In this document: one piece after another, positions 8,803 to 18,034 of the stretch
Layout of the letters: each line of letters starts with the position of its first letter
Position numbering within the stretch: position 1 is the first letter of the stretch
NCBI GenBank assembly: GCA_025210965.1
Contig: JAOAQY010000181.1
Coordinates: 62,001-126,000, forward strand
From: Tissierellales bacterium
GTDB lineage: Bacteria; Bacillota; Clostridia; Tissierellales; JAOAQY01
Direction of reading: 5' to 3'
DNA length: 64,000 bases
Made by a program: the position numbers and the translations under genes
Notes under the pieces: model-generated
The model's input: only the letters and a program-made list of their open reading frames with translations
What the model was told of the DNA's origin: nothing
Databases searched by the model: none

Positions 8803-9303
8803 ATGTTTACTGGTTGTTATAATATGCATATTGTTAAAGAAAATATAGAAGAACTAAAATCATTAGATAATATAGTTAGAAATGATTTTGAATACATAGA
8901 TTTTTTAGATGTATGGGTCAGGGATAATAAAGGTGAAATTAATATTATTTTTATGGTACCAGGAGAGTTAGGAAATTTAGAAGTCTCTTTATCAATAAGA
9001 GATAGCATTAAAGATAAACACAGTCATATATTTTCAATAAAGATTTGCGATGTTTGCAGTGAAAAGCTATATGATTTGTTACAATCAAAAATTACGTTTA
9101 CTAGTAAGAACCATGAAGCACTTTATGAGGAGAATGTCATTGGCTTATCAGCTATTAAAGAATGGATTAGTGCGTTTAAGTTTTGTGATGAAGAGGTTAG
9201 CGATGAAGAAGATTTGAGTAATATTATTGATTTCAAAAGTATGAATGCTGATGAGGTTAGAATTACACACGGAGAGCGTAAACCTTCTAGAATCAGAGGT
9301 TAA
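8803..9303 (+). CDS. hypothetical protein
   Basis: A 166-residue protein with a strong AAGGAGGTTG site. The C-terminal third is acidic, then ends in a basic tail (HGERKPSRIRG). There are several Cys (CDVCSEK at about 88-94 could bind metal). No family recognised. Driven by the palindromic promoter at 8735-8763. Confidence 0.55.
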   Translation: MFTGCYNMHIVKENIEELKSLDNIVRNDFEYIDFLDVWVRDNKGEINIIFMVPGELGNLEVSLSIRDSIKDKHSHIFSIKICDVCSEKLYDLLQSKITFTSKNHEALYEENVIGLSAIKEWISAFKFCDEEVSDEEDLSNIIDFKSMNADEVRITHGERKPSRIRG

Positions 9304-9398
9304 TAAAGAATTTGTCCTAGGTAAAACGATAAATAAAGCTCTAAACAAGGATTATTTTATCAAATGAGATGTGGGGCAGTAATAAGAGGTGAGTAACT

Positions 9399-10235
9399 AT
9401 GTTAAATTTATTGGTAAAACATATGTTGGATGAAATAGCTGAACGAACATATCCAGGGGTTGAATTTAATAAGTATAGGATTACTCTTATAAATAAGGAA
9501 CTTAATTCTAAACATGGACATTGGACGTATCCGCAGGATGGTTCAATGTCTGAAATTAAAGTGTTTAATCATAGTAGAAAAACTAATAATATAGTAAAAA
9601 CGTGTGTTCATGAACTAGCTCACAATGTAGAGTATAGTCTATTCTCGACAACAGGACATAAGAAAAGCTTTTATAAGATATATAAAAAGCTATTAGAAAC
9701 TTCAATTAGAATGGGAATTATAGTAAATGATGATTTAGAACACATTAGAGACATCAGGATCCTAATAAAACATCATGGACCAATAGAAGAAGAGTTTGCT
9801 CCAGAAGAGGAGTATAAACCAGATACATACATCATTAAAATTAATAACTCATATATTCTTAAAGAAACATGGAGTAGAAGAGGGTATAAATATGTTCCTA
9901 TAGAACAATCATGGTGTAGAGAATTATCTTCAGATGAAGTAATTGAAGAATTTACATTTGTTTCAAAAATAGTTGCCAAGGAAAATCTAAAGTGTTTTAA
10001 GAGTAGGGACTTTGAAGTAGAATCTAAGGGATATATACTGGCATATAATAGTTATAATTTCAAGGATGTTTTATATGGTCGAGGATATATATTTAAAGGG
10101 TATGGACATGAAAAGGGAAACCCATGGGTAAAGAAGATCTATACTTCTGAACTGGAGTATGAGCTAGGAATACTTGAAGATATGAAGGGTGTAATCTATA
10201 AGTTTATAGGAATTAATGATAAATATAAAAAATAG
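9399..10235 (+). CDS. SprT-like zinc metalloprotease-fold protein
   Basis: The 278-residue product contains CVHELAHNVEY at about residues 70-80, a HExxH zincin motif (HELAH), followed about 11 residues later by GHKKSFYKIYKKLLE, the arrangement seen in SprT/WSS1-like and related plasmid zincins. The rest is a C-terminal domain of about 170 residues without recognised motifs. Such proteins often process DNA-bound proteins or substrates on mobile elements. That role is inference. A GAGGTGAG site supports ATG 9399. Confidence 0.7.
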   Translation: MLNLLVKHMLDEIAERTYPGVEFNKYRITLINKELNSKHGHWTYPQDGSMSEIKVFNHSRKTNNIVKTCVHELAHNVEYSLFSTTGHKKSFYKIYKKLLETSIRMGIIVNDDLEHIRDIRILIKHHGPIEEEFAPEEEYKPDTYIIKINNSYILKETWSRRGYKYVPIEQSWCRELSSDEVIEEFTFVSKIVAKENLKCFKSRDFEVESKGYILAYNSYNFKDVLYGRGYIFKGYGHEKGNPWVKKIYTSELEYELGILEDMKGVIYKFIGINDKYKK

Positions 10236-10249
10236 GGGGCAAAGATATC

Positions 10250-10654
10250 ATGCAATTAATTATACCAATGAAGACTAGAAAGAAGATAATAGCCTTAAAT
10301 CAATTAATAAGAGAAATATATAGATATAGAAAAAAGATAGTAAAAAATCATAATAGCTTGGCTACCAAAGAGTTAGAAAGTGAAATCGTTAAAGATTTTA
10401 ATGAGAAGAAAAGATGGATACTAAATGTGATTTCAAAAAAAGATTATTTGAAGGAACTTAAATATGAGATTGAAAATACAAGTTCTTATATTGATCTAGA
10501 GACAACTAATTATGATGAATGTATAAAGTATTTAAGCATTTTAGGAGACAGTGCACTTGAAATTGAAAGAAAGTACCCAACATTTATTTCATGGTTAGCA
10601 GTAAGAGAAATTCTAACGATATCAGTAGTACTATGGTTAATAAGTTTAAGTTGA
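10250..10654 (+). CDS. tail-anchored helical protein
   Basis: A 134-residue highly charged helical protein with one C-terminal hydrophobic segment (about 114-133), so probably tail-anchored in the membrane with the bulk in the cytoplasm. It follows the zincin gene by 14 bases and precedes a coiled-coil protein by 26, forming an operon-like series. Family unknown. Confidence 0.55.
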   Translation: MQLIIPMKTRKKIIALNQLIREIYRYRKKIVKNHNSLATKELESEIVKDFNEKKRWILNVISKKDYLKELKYEIENTSSYIDLETTNYDECIKYLSILGDSALEIERKYPTFISWLAVREILTISVVLWLISLS

Positions 10655-10680
10655 ATCATTAGGGGGAGGAAGGTAACAAT

Positions 10681-11709
10681 ATGAAATTATCATTTATTGA
10701 ACCTTTTATAAATTTTTATAACAGTTATAAAGATTATAAGGAAAAAGAGAAGCAATACTTACGTCTAAAGAGCGATAAAGATAAATTGGAGAATCTTAAG
10801 AAAGAATACTCTACATTAAAAAATGACATTATTAGAATTAAAGAACAGTACAATACTTTAATTGAAATAAGACAAGAAATAGAAAAAAGTCAACCATTTG
10901 AAATAGAGAATACCAGTCGTAAAGATTATATAGTTGAAGCCATAAACACTAACCGGAATATAAAAAATCTACAAGAATTCATTATTAAAGACTATGGTAT
11001 TTATCAAATAGAGAATCTAGGTATAATTGACCCAGAATTGGTGAGGGCATTATCTTTCTCAACAAAAAATCTTATACCGATATTCGAATTAATAAAAGGT
11101 AAACAAAATACATTCAGAAAGGTATTCTTAGAAGAATTGTACCGCGTTAAGTCAGGATATAATAGTGATTTAGAAGGCTTTATTTTAAAATATCAATCAT
11201 CATTATTAGTCCAAGAAGGAAAAGCTCCTAAAGATTATAATTATACTATACTAGAAGAAAATTTCGGTTTGATGACAGAGTTGTCTATTCAGCCAATGCC
11301 AGAACATACCGATCAACGAAGAGATATTTTTGCTGATTTATTAATTGATTATATAACTTCAATAATATATTTAAAACCAGATGAAATACGAAAAGTTCAA
11401 AAATTTTGCATATGGAATTCGTTGGATAAATTATACCAGATATTAGGCATAAGAGATTATCATTCAGATGTGTATGATATTTCTGTACCGTTAAGTACTT
11501 CTGATAAAAAAATGATAGATAATACTTTGAAACTAGTAGCAGAGCTATATTATTCAAAAGTAAAAGTATATGAGGATTACAAAAGAGACTGCATAAGAAT
11601 GTTTGAAAGGGATTTCTTTAAAAAATATAGTAAGTTAATTCCAGTTAAAAAAATATGGGAGATACAAGAGCTTTTTAATTTAGCCCGTGATAAAAATTTA
11701 CTGGAATAG
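10681..11709 (+). CDS. coiled-coil protein, unknown
   Basis: A 342-residue soluble protein. Residues about 15-75 are a long charged coiled coil with heptad-like KDKLENLKKEYSTLKNDI spacing. The remainder is helical. The start has a GGGGGAGG-type site. It lies in the 9399-12648 series. Possibly a partner of the membrane proteins beside it, but function cannot be derived from sequence. Confidence 0.55.
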   Translation: MKLSFIEPFINFYNSYKDYKEKEKQYLRLKSDKDKLENLKKEYSTLKNDIIRIKEQYNTLIEIRQEIEKSQPFEIENTSRKDYIVEAINTNRNIKNLQEFIIKDYGIYQIENLGIIDPELVRALSFSTKNLIPIFELIKGKQNTFRKVFLEELYRVKSGYNSDLEGFILKYQSSLLVQEGKAPKDYNYTILEENFGLMTELSIQPMPEHTDQRRDIFADLLIDYITSIIYLKPDEIRKVQKFCIWNSLDKLYQILGIRDYHSDVYDISVPLSTSDKKMIDNTLKLVAELYYSKVKVYEDYKRDCIRMFERDFFKKYSKLIPVKKIWEIQELFNLARDKNLLE

Positions 11710-11786
11710 AGTAGAATATTTTAATTAAATGAAAACTGTAGTAATGTGGTTAATAGATTTAATAAGAAAGTATAATGGAGGTTATT

Positions 11787-12293
11787 ATGAGAAGGAAAAG
11801 GTCAGTAATTTTGGCATATTTAACATTATTAGTTGTTAGTATAATTATTTTTTATTTAGTCTATATAGGGATATCAATTCCTGATTATTTAATAAGCACT
11901 ATATTTCTATTTACCGATTTATTTTATTTATTGGTGACTATTGATTTGGGATTGTTAGTAGTTAGTTCACATAAAAACACTAATCATCCTATGATATTAC
12001 TTCTTACAACACTATTTCTAATTTTTACTTCATTAAAATTTATTATTTATAGTTCATATAATTATCATAATACGATTACTTACAGCATTGTCAAAGTAAC
12101 AAGTGGAGATTTGAGCATGGTAGGAATTGTTCCATTGATAATCGTAATTACTTTAATTAAGTTATCTCATGGACGTGTTCATAAATCTGGTATTAGTTCT
12201 ATTAGTGGTGGCATGTCAAGATTTGCATCAGGCGGTGCTATTTCAACACAAAGAGGTAGAGAAACTAGGGATATAAAAAAGAAGAGATGGTAA
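11787..12293 (+). CDS. four-TM membrane protein with Gly/Ser-Arg tail
   Basis: ATG 11787 is preceded by GGAGG at the right distance. The in-frame ATG at 11775 overlaps that site. The 168-residue product has hydrophobic segments near 8-27, 34-57, 66-84 and 100-121, then a polar tail with SGISSISGGMSRFASGG and a basic end. No recognised family. Confidence 0.6.
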   Translation: MRRKRSVILAYLTLLVVSIIIFYLVYIGISIPDYLISTIFLFTDLFYLLVTIDLGLLVVSSHKNTNHPMILLLTTLFLIFTSLKFIIYSSYNYHNTITYSIVKVTSGDLSMVGIVPLIIVITLIKLSHGRVHKSGISSISGGMSRFASGGAISTQRGRETRDIKKKRW

Positions 12294-12375
12294 TAAAAAT
12301 AATGTAAACAAGTATTCTTAAGAATTACTTATAGTTTTCTTTCAATAGATTACTATAGTTGAAGAGGGAATAAAA

Positions 12376-12648
12376 ATGCTAAATTTTGAAACTGAAGATG
12401 ATAATTCAAAAAATAAAGGTTTAATAAAATGGATTAATAGAATCATTCAAATGGGATGGACTTGTAGATTGACTTTAAAAGACAGAACTACAATAATCGG
12501 TATACCAACATTATTGAGTGAAAATAAGGAGTTAACATTATATCCTACAGATTATTTAGATGAAGAGGATGAAATATTAGGGATTTTTTCACTTAAAGAT
12601 ATTGCTTTAATCGAGACATATGAAAATAGAGCACATTTACTTTACTAA
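12376..12648 (+). CDS. small protein with an Sm-like beta-barrel pattern
   Basis: A 90-residue soluble protein. Residues about 33-80 show the strand pattern of a small barrel (CRLTLKDRTTIIGIPTLL, then ELTLYPTDYL, then IFSLKDIALIE), reminiscent of Sm/LSm or preprotein-type SH3-like folds. That is a fold guess only. The gap to the next gene (12649-12921) contains a CCACTA/TAGTGG hairpin at about 12683-12715 followed by a T-rich stretch, a possible terminator, and nothing else I can support. Confidence 0.5.
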   Translation: MLNFETEDDNSKNKGLIKWINRIIQMGWTCRLTLKDRTTIIGIPTLLSENKELTLYPTDYLDEEDEILGIFSLKDIALIETYENRAHLLY

Positions 12649-12921
12649 GGAATAATCAAAATTAATATTGAAATAGTAGAATGCCACTATATTGTATAGT
12701 TACACTTTTAGTGGTGTTATTACTTTTATAGCAGAAAAACCAATATTAATAGTATTAAACCAATACTTTTAAGTCTGTTTGAATCCTAAAAATCTGAGCT
12801 CTTATGAGTTTTTATTATAATTCATTTTGTTTTAATTGAAAAAAATGTTAATATATAGTTAGTTATATAATGAACAAAAATATAACTTATAGAAAATAGT
12901 ATAGAATTCTGAGGGAATATT

Positions 12922-13506
12922 ATGAGTAGATCATCAAATAAACTTGGACCAAGTGCTAAGGCTACTGGGGATCATTCTACATTTAAAAAGGATTCTGATG
13001 GTACAACAACAAATTATCGAACTTATGAGCAGAATAGCCGTAATCCAAGTGGATTTCAAGAAGTTAAAGGATATGATGGTATTGGAAAATCTCACGGTGG
13101 AGTAGATACACCTCATGTACATGAAAACGGTCATGTTAGAAAAACTACAGATAGTGAAACACCAGGTTCAAGTTCAGGATCCGGATGCTTTATTACAACA
13201 GCTTGTGTAAAATCATTGGGTCTGCCGGATGATTGCTATGAGTTGACAATTTTACGAGGGTTTCGGGACACTTATATGAAATCTCGTGTAGATGGTGAGG
13301 TATTGATTGACAAATATTATAATATCGCACCATTAATAACAGATAAAATCAACACCTTAGATAATAATTCTGAAATTTGGACGTCTATTTTTAAGGATTT
13401 AGTAGAATACTCTGTTGAACTTATTGAAAAAGGAAGTAATGAAGAAGCAATGAAACATTATAAGGCATACATAGAGAGTTTATCAACAAATTATTTAGTT
13501 TCATAA
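12922..13506 (+). CDS. CFI-box protein with polymorphic-toxin-like N-terminus
   Basis: The 194-residue product has two parts. Residues about 1-75 are low in hydrophobics and contain GFQEVKGYDGIGKSHGGVDTPHVHE, resembling the short C-terminal nuclease-type modules of polymorphic toxins (HGG-PH-H arrangement). Residues about 88-194 begin GCFITTAC and continue with LRGFRDTYM, the signature pair of the CFI-box C-terminal domain found on secreted or surface-associated bacterial proteins. No signal peptide is visible. No obvious immunity gene adjoins. A terminator at 13574-13605 follows. Confidence 0.6.
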   Translation: MSRSSNKLGPSAKATGDHSTFKKDSDGTTTNYRTYEQNSRNPSGFQEVKGYDGIGKSHGGVDTPHVHENGHVRKTTDSETPGSSSGSGCFITTACVKSLGLPDDCYELTILRGFRDTYMKSRVDGEVLIDKYYNIAPLITDKINTLDNNSEIWTSIFKDLVEYSVELIEKGSNEEAMKHYKAYIESLSTNYLVS

Positions 13507-13573
13507 TCAGAAATAATTGATTATTAAGACTATGGAAAGTTTTACCTTAAATTTGCTATATGTAATGAAAAAT

Positions 13574-13613
13574 GCCATTGGATTTATAGAAAGAAATCCA
13601 ATGGCTCTTTCTA
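13574..13613 (+). terminator. intrinsic terminator
   Basis: GCCATTGGATTT, 8-base loop, exact complement, then TCTTTCT. It ends the CFI-box gene. The remainder of the 13614-13847 gap contains only micro-frames (a 15-codon GTG frame at about 13714) that I do not call. Confidence 0.75.
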
Positions 13614-13847
13614 CGTTTACTCATTAAAATCTATACAAAATAAGTAAATAGTATTTCTAATGTAAAATAAACATCATTCTTTGGAATCAACTATTTTGAA
13701 AAGTAGTGATTAAAGTGAGTGCTATAGATAGAATAGTAATTAGAACAATCTTAGGATTATAAGGTGCAGAAGGAGTGATTAATAATCTAATTGAAGCTAT
13801 TTTATATTTTTTCAATATAGAGAAATTTATTATGAGAGGTGAAGATA

Positions 13848-15128
13848 ATGTCTATGAGAATAGTAGAAGGAACATTATTAAGTAAATTATATAAGTTGTT
13901 AAAAACGGTGTTATGGTTATTTATACCTTCGTGGTTTACGATTGAATCGTATAACATAATAGTTTTGTTAGTAGGAACATCAGTAGAAAGATGGATAATA
14001 ATTTTACCATTGGGTATATTATACATTTTTAAACATATATTTAAAAATTTATCAAAGGATTATGACATAATTTATGGGTCGGCCTTGTCAATAATAATAC
14101 TAGCTGTATATTCTAATTTTCCAATCATTAAGTCTTTATATAATGGTTACAGCAAATGTATATCAGTGGTTTTCACATTGTTTATTTTATTAATTTATAA
14201 AGAAGAGATTATTAATAATAAAGTGAAGCAGGGAGAAGGAAACAAATCTGCTAAGGGCCTTTTTAATTTATTCTATATAAATACTTCAAAAGTACATGAA
14301 ATTGCTATGCTTATAGATAATCGTATTATGAAATCTGTTGAAAATCAAAGAGATTCAGAGGAGAAGATAAAGAACAGAAGAAATTTATCGTTTGGTAAGA
14401 AGAACAATGTATTTGGTGTACATAATGAGCATGAGCAGAATTTTAAGAAAACTGTGTTCGAAAAATTCGATGTAAAGATAACTAAATCTATTATGTTGAA
14501 GAAAATATATTCTTATGTCAAAAAAAATAATAAAGATAATAATTCTGCAGAAAAAGGAGATCTTGTTCTTTTTAATAATATAAGTTTAGAACAAATAAAT
14601 GCTGATGATACTATTACATTTCTAAATGTGTTTAAAGATAGTAATATGAACCAAAAATTATTTCCTGATGAGTTAGATTTAAATATTAATCGAGTTATAG
14701 AAGAAATGTTAAGTGATTTTACTTTTGACTATACATTTTCTGTAGATAACAAGAACTATATAATTAGGCTCCCGTATAACAAGAAGGAACATTTTGAAAA
14801 TGACTACTCTCATAGTGATCTACAATTTGGTGAGCTTAGTGTAGTCGGAATATACAGGGATGAAGTTGATTTTAGTGGGTTTAATAGCATTTCATCAAAG
14901 TTTTTACAATCTATGTCAGATACTAATCAAAGTACTCCAAAAGTAATTAGTGTAACAGCTAAAGGGGATGATTTATCATCGAGTGAGTTTCCTATACCAG
15001 ATAAAAGTATTGTAGGAACAAATGATAGTTTTAAAGAGTTTAACATGCATCACAAAAAAACAGAAGGGATCTATCATTATATAGATGTTCTAGCAATAAT
15101 TCAAGAAATCAATATTACGGAGGACTAG
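13848..15128 (+). CDS. membrane protein partnered with AAA+ ATPase
   Basis: I take ATG 13848 (GAGGTG site) over the GTG at 13839. The 426-residue product has an N-terminal membrane region with about four hydrophobic segments (about 17-35, 38-62, 74-94, 102-120) and a cytoplasmic remainder. The block LVLFNNISLEQINADDTI starts a folded domain of about 200 residues. Its stop is 2 bases before the start of the ClpB-like ATPase gene at 15131, so the two are almost certainly coupled and may form a membrane-tethered remodelling machine. Unknown family. Confidence 0.6.
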   Translation: MSMRIVEGTLLSKLYKLLKTVLWLFIPSWFTIESYNIIVLLVGTSVERWIIILPLGILYIFKHIFKNLSKDYDIIYGSALSIIILAVYSNFPIIKSLYNGYSKCISVVFTLFILLIYKEEIINNKVKQGEGNKSAKGLFNLFYINTSKVHEIAMLIDNRIMKSVENQRDSEEKIKNRRNLSFGKKNNVFGVHNEHEQNFKKTVFEKFDVKITKSIMLKKIYSYVKKNNKDNNSAEKGDLVLFNNISLEQINADDTITFLNVFKDSNMNQKLFPDELDLNINRVIEEMLSDFTFDYTFSVDNKNYIIRLPYNKKEHFENDYSHSDLQFGELSVVGIYRDEVDFSGFNSISSKFLQSMSDTNQSTPKVISVTAKGDDLSSSEFPIPDKSIVGTNDSFKEFNMHHKKTEGIYHYIDVLAIIQEINITED

Positions 15129-15130
15129 AG

Positions 15131-16672
15131 ATGATTTGTAATTTGATAGTTTATGATAAAAATAATTTAAAAAAAGTTGAAGAAGAATATAAGAATCGTA
15201 GTGTGGTAAGCTTTAGTTCAACCTATTTAGAAAACTATGAGTCTAAATATGGATATGGTTATGATGATAAGATAATAGATTTGACAGGTATATATGAGGA
15301 TAAAAAGAAAGGTAAATATTTCTTCACAGATGTAGAAAGAATGATATACGAAAAATTATCGGAACTAGACTATGAAACCTTTTTCTCAATTAGAAAAGAC
15401 CTTCATAAAGAATTAGTAGAAGATCTATTTAATTTCTTCGATGAAGTAATTGATTTATCAGATAACAAAAATCTAAGTAGTGAAACATATACTTTCGAAC
15501 CGGTATTATATAGTTATAAGGATGTAGCAATAATAAAAGATGTGATTCAGAAAGAATCATTAATCAGTTTTTCGATATTTTTTGATAAGTACTTAAATAT
15601 GACTCTAAAGAATTTATCAGAAATTATGGAGGTTGAAGATATTGTATATATTGATTTAACAAGTCTTGCGGAAGATCTAGTTAAAAATAAGTTTTCCTGT
15701 TTTATGATAGAAACATTTTTTAGAGAAATTCCTAAAGTTAAAGAAATATTGTATATAGTAGATGAATCAAAAGTAGAAGATATTATTGCAAGTTTTCCTT
15801 TTGTATTTGATGAAGTGAAATCATTATCAGATATCGTTGAAATGAAAGAGACATTAGTAGAAGTAGAGGAAGTAGTAGAGAAGAAAGAAATGTCAATTGA
15901 AAAGATAGTCGAAAACTGTGATATGTTCTCAAAGAAGCTTTATGGACATAACAAATTTAAAGAAGACTTAAAAATTTCATTTATCAACTTTTATTATTTA
16001 AATAAGCTAGGAAGAAGAAAAATTCAGTCAATATTCATTTGTGGAACATCTGGAATCGGTAAAACAGAAGTAGCAAGAATGCTATCAAAAATAATGTATC
16101 CTAATGAAAATCAGGTGAAAATTAATTTTGGAAATTATTCATCACAAGGTGTTTTAAACAGTCTAATTGGTTCGCCATTAGGTTATATCGGAAGCGATGA
16201 AGGAGGAGAGCTTATTAATAAAATTAAGAGTTCTGACTCAAGGATCATTTTAATAGACGAGTTTGAAAAAGCGGACTCTACCGTATATAACTTTTTCTAT
16301 GAATTGTTAGAGGACGGACAATTTACAGATAGAAAAGGAGAAATTCATGACTTAAATGGATACACTATAATTTTCACCTCGAATTTAGATAAAACAACTT
16401 TTAAGAATCATATACCAGAACCATTAAGGTCAAGATTTGATATGAAAGTTTTTTTTGAGCAATTAAATAATATAACTAAAAAAGGATTCATTATTAATTA
16501 TTCTGAAGAATTGTTAAATGATATTCAAGAGCGATTACAAGTTGATATATCACAATTTAATATTAATGAGTACGTAGAGGAACTCATGGTTCATAGTAAT
16601 TTAAGAGAAATCAAAAGGCTTATAGAGGATAAAGTATTTAGATATATTATAAATAGGGGCAGAGTCCAATAA
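15131..16672 (+). CDS. ClpB/AAA_2-type AAA+ ATPase with unique N-terminal domain
   Basis: The 513-residue product has an AAA+ module at about 265-490: Walker A GTSGIGKT (about 304-311), Walker B IILIDEFEKA (about 371-380), sensor-1 TSN and a C-terminal LREIKRLIE segment typical of sensor-2/lid regions. The layout and the sequence GQFTDRKGEIHDLNGYTIIFTSN match the AAA_2 (ClpA/B, ClpX-like) clade. Residues 1-260 match nothing I know. It is coupled to the membrane protein at 13848-15128. It probably remodels or unfolds a protein at the membrane. It lacks a second ATPase module and an obvious protease partner. Confidence 0.8.
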   Translation: MICNLIVYDKNNLKKVEEEYKNRSVVSFSSTYLENYESKYGYGYDDKIIDLTGIYEDKKKGKYFFTDVERMIYEKLSELDYETFFSIRKDLHKELVEDLFNFFDEVIDLSDNKNLSSETYTFEPVLYSYKDVAIIKDVIQKESLISFSIFFDKYLNMTLKNLSEIMEVEDIVYIDLTSLAEDLVKNKFSCFMIETFFREIPKVKEILYIVDESKVEDIIASFPFVFDEVKSLSDIVEMKETLVEVEEVVEKKEMSIEKIVENCDMFSKKLYGHNKFKEDLKISFINFYYLNKLGRRKIQSIFICGTSGIGKTEVARMLSKIMYPNENQVKINFGNYSSQGVLNSLIGSPLGYIGSDEGGELINKIKSSDSRIILIDEFEKADSTVYNFFYELLEDGQFTDRKGEIHDLNGYTIIFTSNLDKTTFKNHIPEPLRSRFDMKVFFEQLNNITKKGFIINYSEELLNDIQERLQVDISQFNINEYVEELMVHSNLREIKRLIEDKVFRYIINRGRVQ

Positions 16673-16703
16673 AAATAGATTGGTAAAGAAAGCTAAGGAA
16701 AAA

Positions 16704-16731
16704 CATTCCGAAAACGTATCTTTTCTGAAAC
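16704..16731. other. dif-like tyrosine recombinase site 1
   Basis: Left arm CATTCCGAAAA (11), spacer CGTATC (6), right arm TTTTCTGAAAC (11): the 11-6-11 layout of XerC/XerD dif sites with near-complementary arms. A second site with the same arms and a different spacer is at 18446-18473. A tyrosine recombinase gene follows it. Confidence 0.65.
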
Positions 16732-16792
16732 TTTACAACACACAATAGAGTTTTTATGGTATAATAAGTATATAATATGTGGAGGTGTTAAT

Positions 16793-17233
16793 TTGAGTTT
16801 TTTTGATACAAGTATAAGTATATCAGATGCAGAAATTTTGGAAAATTACCGAAAATTCTTTGATGAGTATTCTGTATTATTGGATAAGGACAACACTACA
16901 GAAAACGAAACAGAAATATGGTCACAAAATTTTGAACAAGGGCTAAAAGTTGGCAGGAATAAGCACAGTGATATTCTAAGCGGTAGTTTTAAGTCACAAT
17001 TTTTACGGATTGTAATAGTTGGTTTATTTGTTATTTTAGGTCAGTATATTCATGTTACAGCACCTATTATAATTATGATCATTTCAATAATTTACTACGT
17101 TTACTATATTAAGAAAAATATATTTCGAAATAAAACAACATACTCAGAAAATGTACTACGTTCACTCGCATTACAAAGAATTAAAGCCATCAGGAGTAAT
17201 AGAAAAACTGAAAGGAGAAACTTAGATGAATAA
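16793..17233 (+). CDS. small two-TM protein 1 of 4
   Basis: Starts at TTG 16793 with GGAGGTG upstream. The 146-residue product has an N-terminal charged helix of about 60 residues, two adjacent TM segments (about 67-83 and 87-104), and a basic C-terminal tail. Its 3' end overlaps the next gene by 8 bases. The same plan (helix, TM pair, charged tail) is repeated in the next three genes, which suggests a hetero-oligomeric membrane complex. It resembles the general shape of 2TM effector proteins, but I cannot assign a family. Confidence 0.6.
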   Translation: MSFFDTSISISDAEILENYRKFFDEYSVLLDKDNTTENETEIWSQNFEQGLKVGRNKHSDILSGSFKSQFLRIVIVGLFVILGQYIHVTAPIIIMIISIIYYVYYIKKNIFRNKTTYSENVLRSLALQRIKAIRSNRKTERRNLDE

Positions 17234-17594
17234 AAATAGAGCAATGTCCAGTAGAGAAAAATCCCTTTCAGAGGCACAAAGCAAGTATGGCAACTCACTT
17301 GAGGATTTTGATTTAAACAAAGGACTTAACGAACTCACTTGGTTGAAATATAATAAGATGTATTTAAATGTATATCCTGATAAGAGATGGTTTAGTATCA
17401 GACTGCTATTTATTATAACATTTATTATATCTGCTTTTACTAAATCTATATTCTTAATTTTTGTACCTTTAGCAATATTCTATATAGCTCAAAAGATACA
17501 AATTGTTAAGGATGTAAACAAAGGAATGGATATTTATTATAAATATGATTATCTTAGAACTTTAAAGGATAACAGGATTCAGGAGGAACAATGA
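17226..17594 (+). CDS. small two-TM protein 2 of 4
   Basis: 122 residues. Charged N-terminal helix, then two TM segments (about 57-73 and 76-93), then a short charged tail. The start lies inside the end of gene 1 (AAAGGAGAAAC upstream) and the stop overlaps the start of gene 3 by 4 bases (ATGA), indicating translational coupling. Confidence 0.6.
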   Translation: MNKNRAMSSREKSLSEAQSKYGNSLEDFDLNKGLNELTWLKYNKMYLNVYPDKRWFSIRLLFIITFIISAFTKSIFLIFVPLAIFYIAQKIQIVKDVNKGMDIYYKYDYLRTLKDNRIQEEQ

Positions 17595-18034
17595 TGGAAC
17601 GTAGTAAATTTAATGAAGAGTACCATAAGTTATTATCTGAATATAAAAGTATAATAACAAATGAAAAAGAATACGAGGAAGCTATAATTATCAATAGAGC
17701 AAGATTGTCTCTGCTAGAAAATAAAAATATTTCTTTTCCGGTAGTTTTCGATATGGCTATATATTTTATTATTACGCTAATAGTTGTGGGGATAATGTTT
17801 TATTTTGTACCACTCTATTACTTAGTAGAGTATCCTAATCTGCAAAAGTATCTACTTTTTGCAAGTGGAATTTTATTAACTATTATTAATTCTGTTAGAA
17901 AGAAGATAGATGTAGACAAAGACAAGAAGTTATTTGAAGAATATATCCTAAAAATTGCTGTTCTTGAAGAAAATGCAGAATTAATATTAGGAAGGAATGA
18001 TTTTGATGGAAGAAATATCATTAGAGAAATATGA
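17591..18034 (+). CDS. small two-TM protein 3 of 4
   Basis: 147 residues. Charged helix (1-48), two TM segments (about 55-77 and 90-106), C-terminal charged helix. The start overlaps gene 2 and the end overlaps gene 4. An AGGAGGAAC site sits immediately upstream. Family unknown. Confidence 0.6.
   Translation: MMERSKFNEEYHKLLSEYKSIITNEKEYEEAIIINRARLSLLENKNISFPVVFDMAIYFIITLIVVGIMFYFVPLYYLVEYPNLQKYLLFASGILLTIINSVRKKIDVDKDKKLFEEYILKIAVLEENAELILGRNDFDGRNIIREI

Noticed and set aside
11285-11557. 90-aa minus-strand frame
   Set aside because: It is antisense to a clear gene at 10681-11709, with no ribosome binding site and no family pattern.
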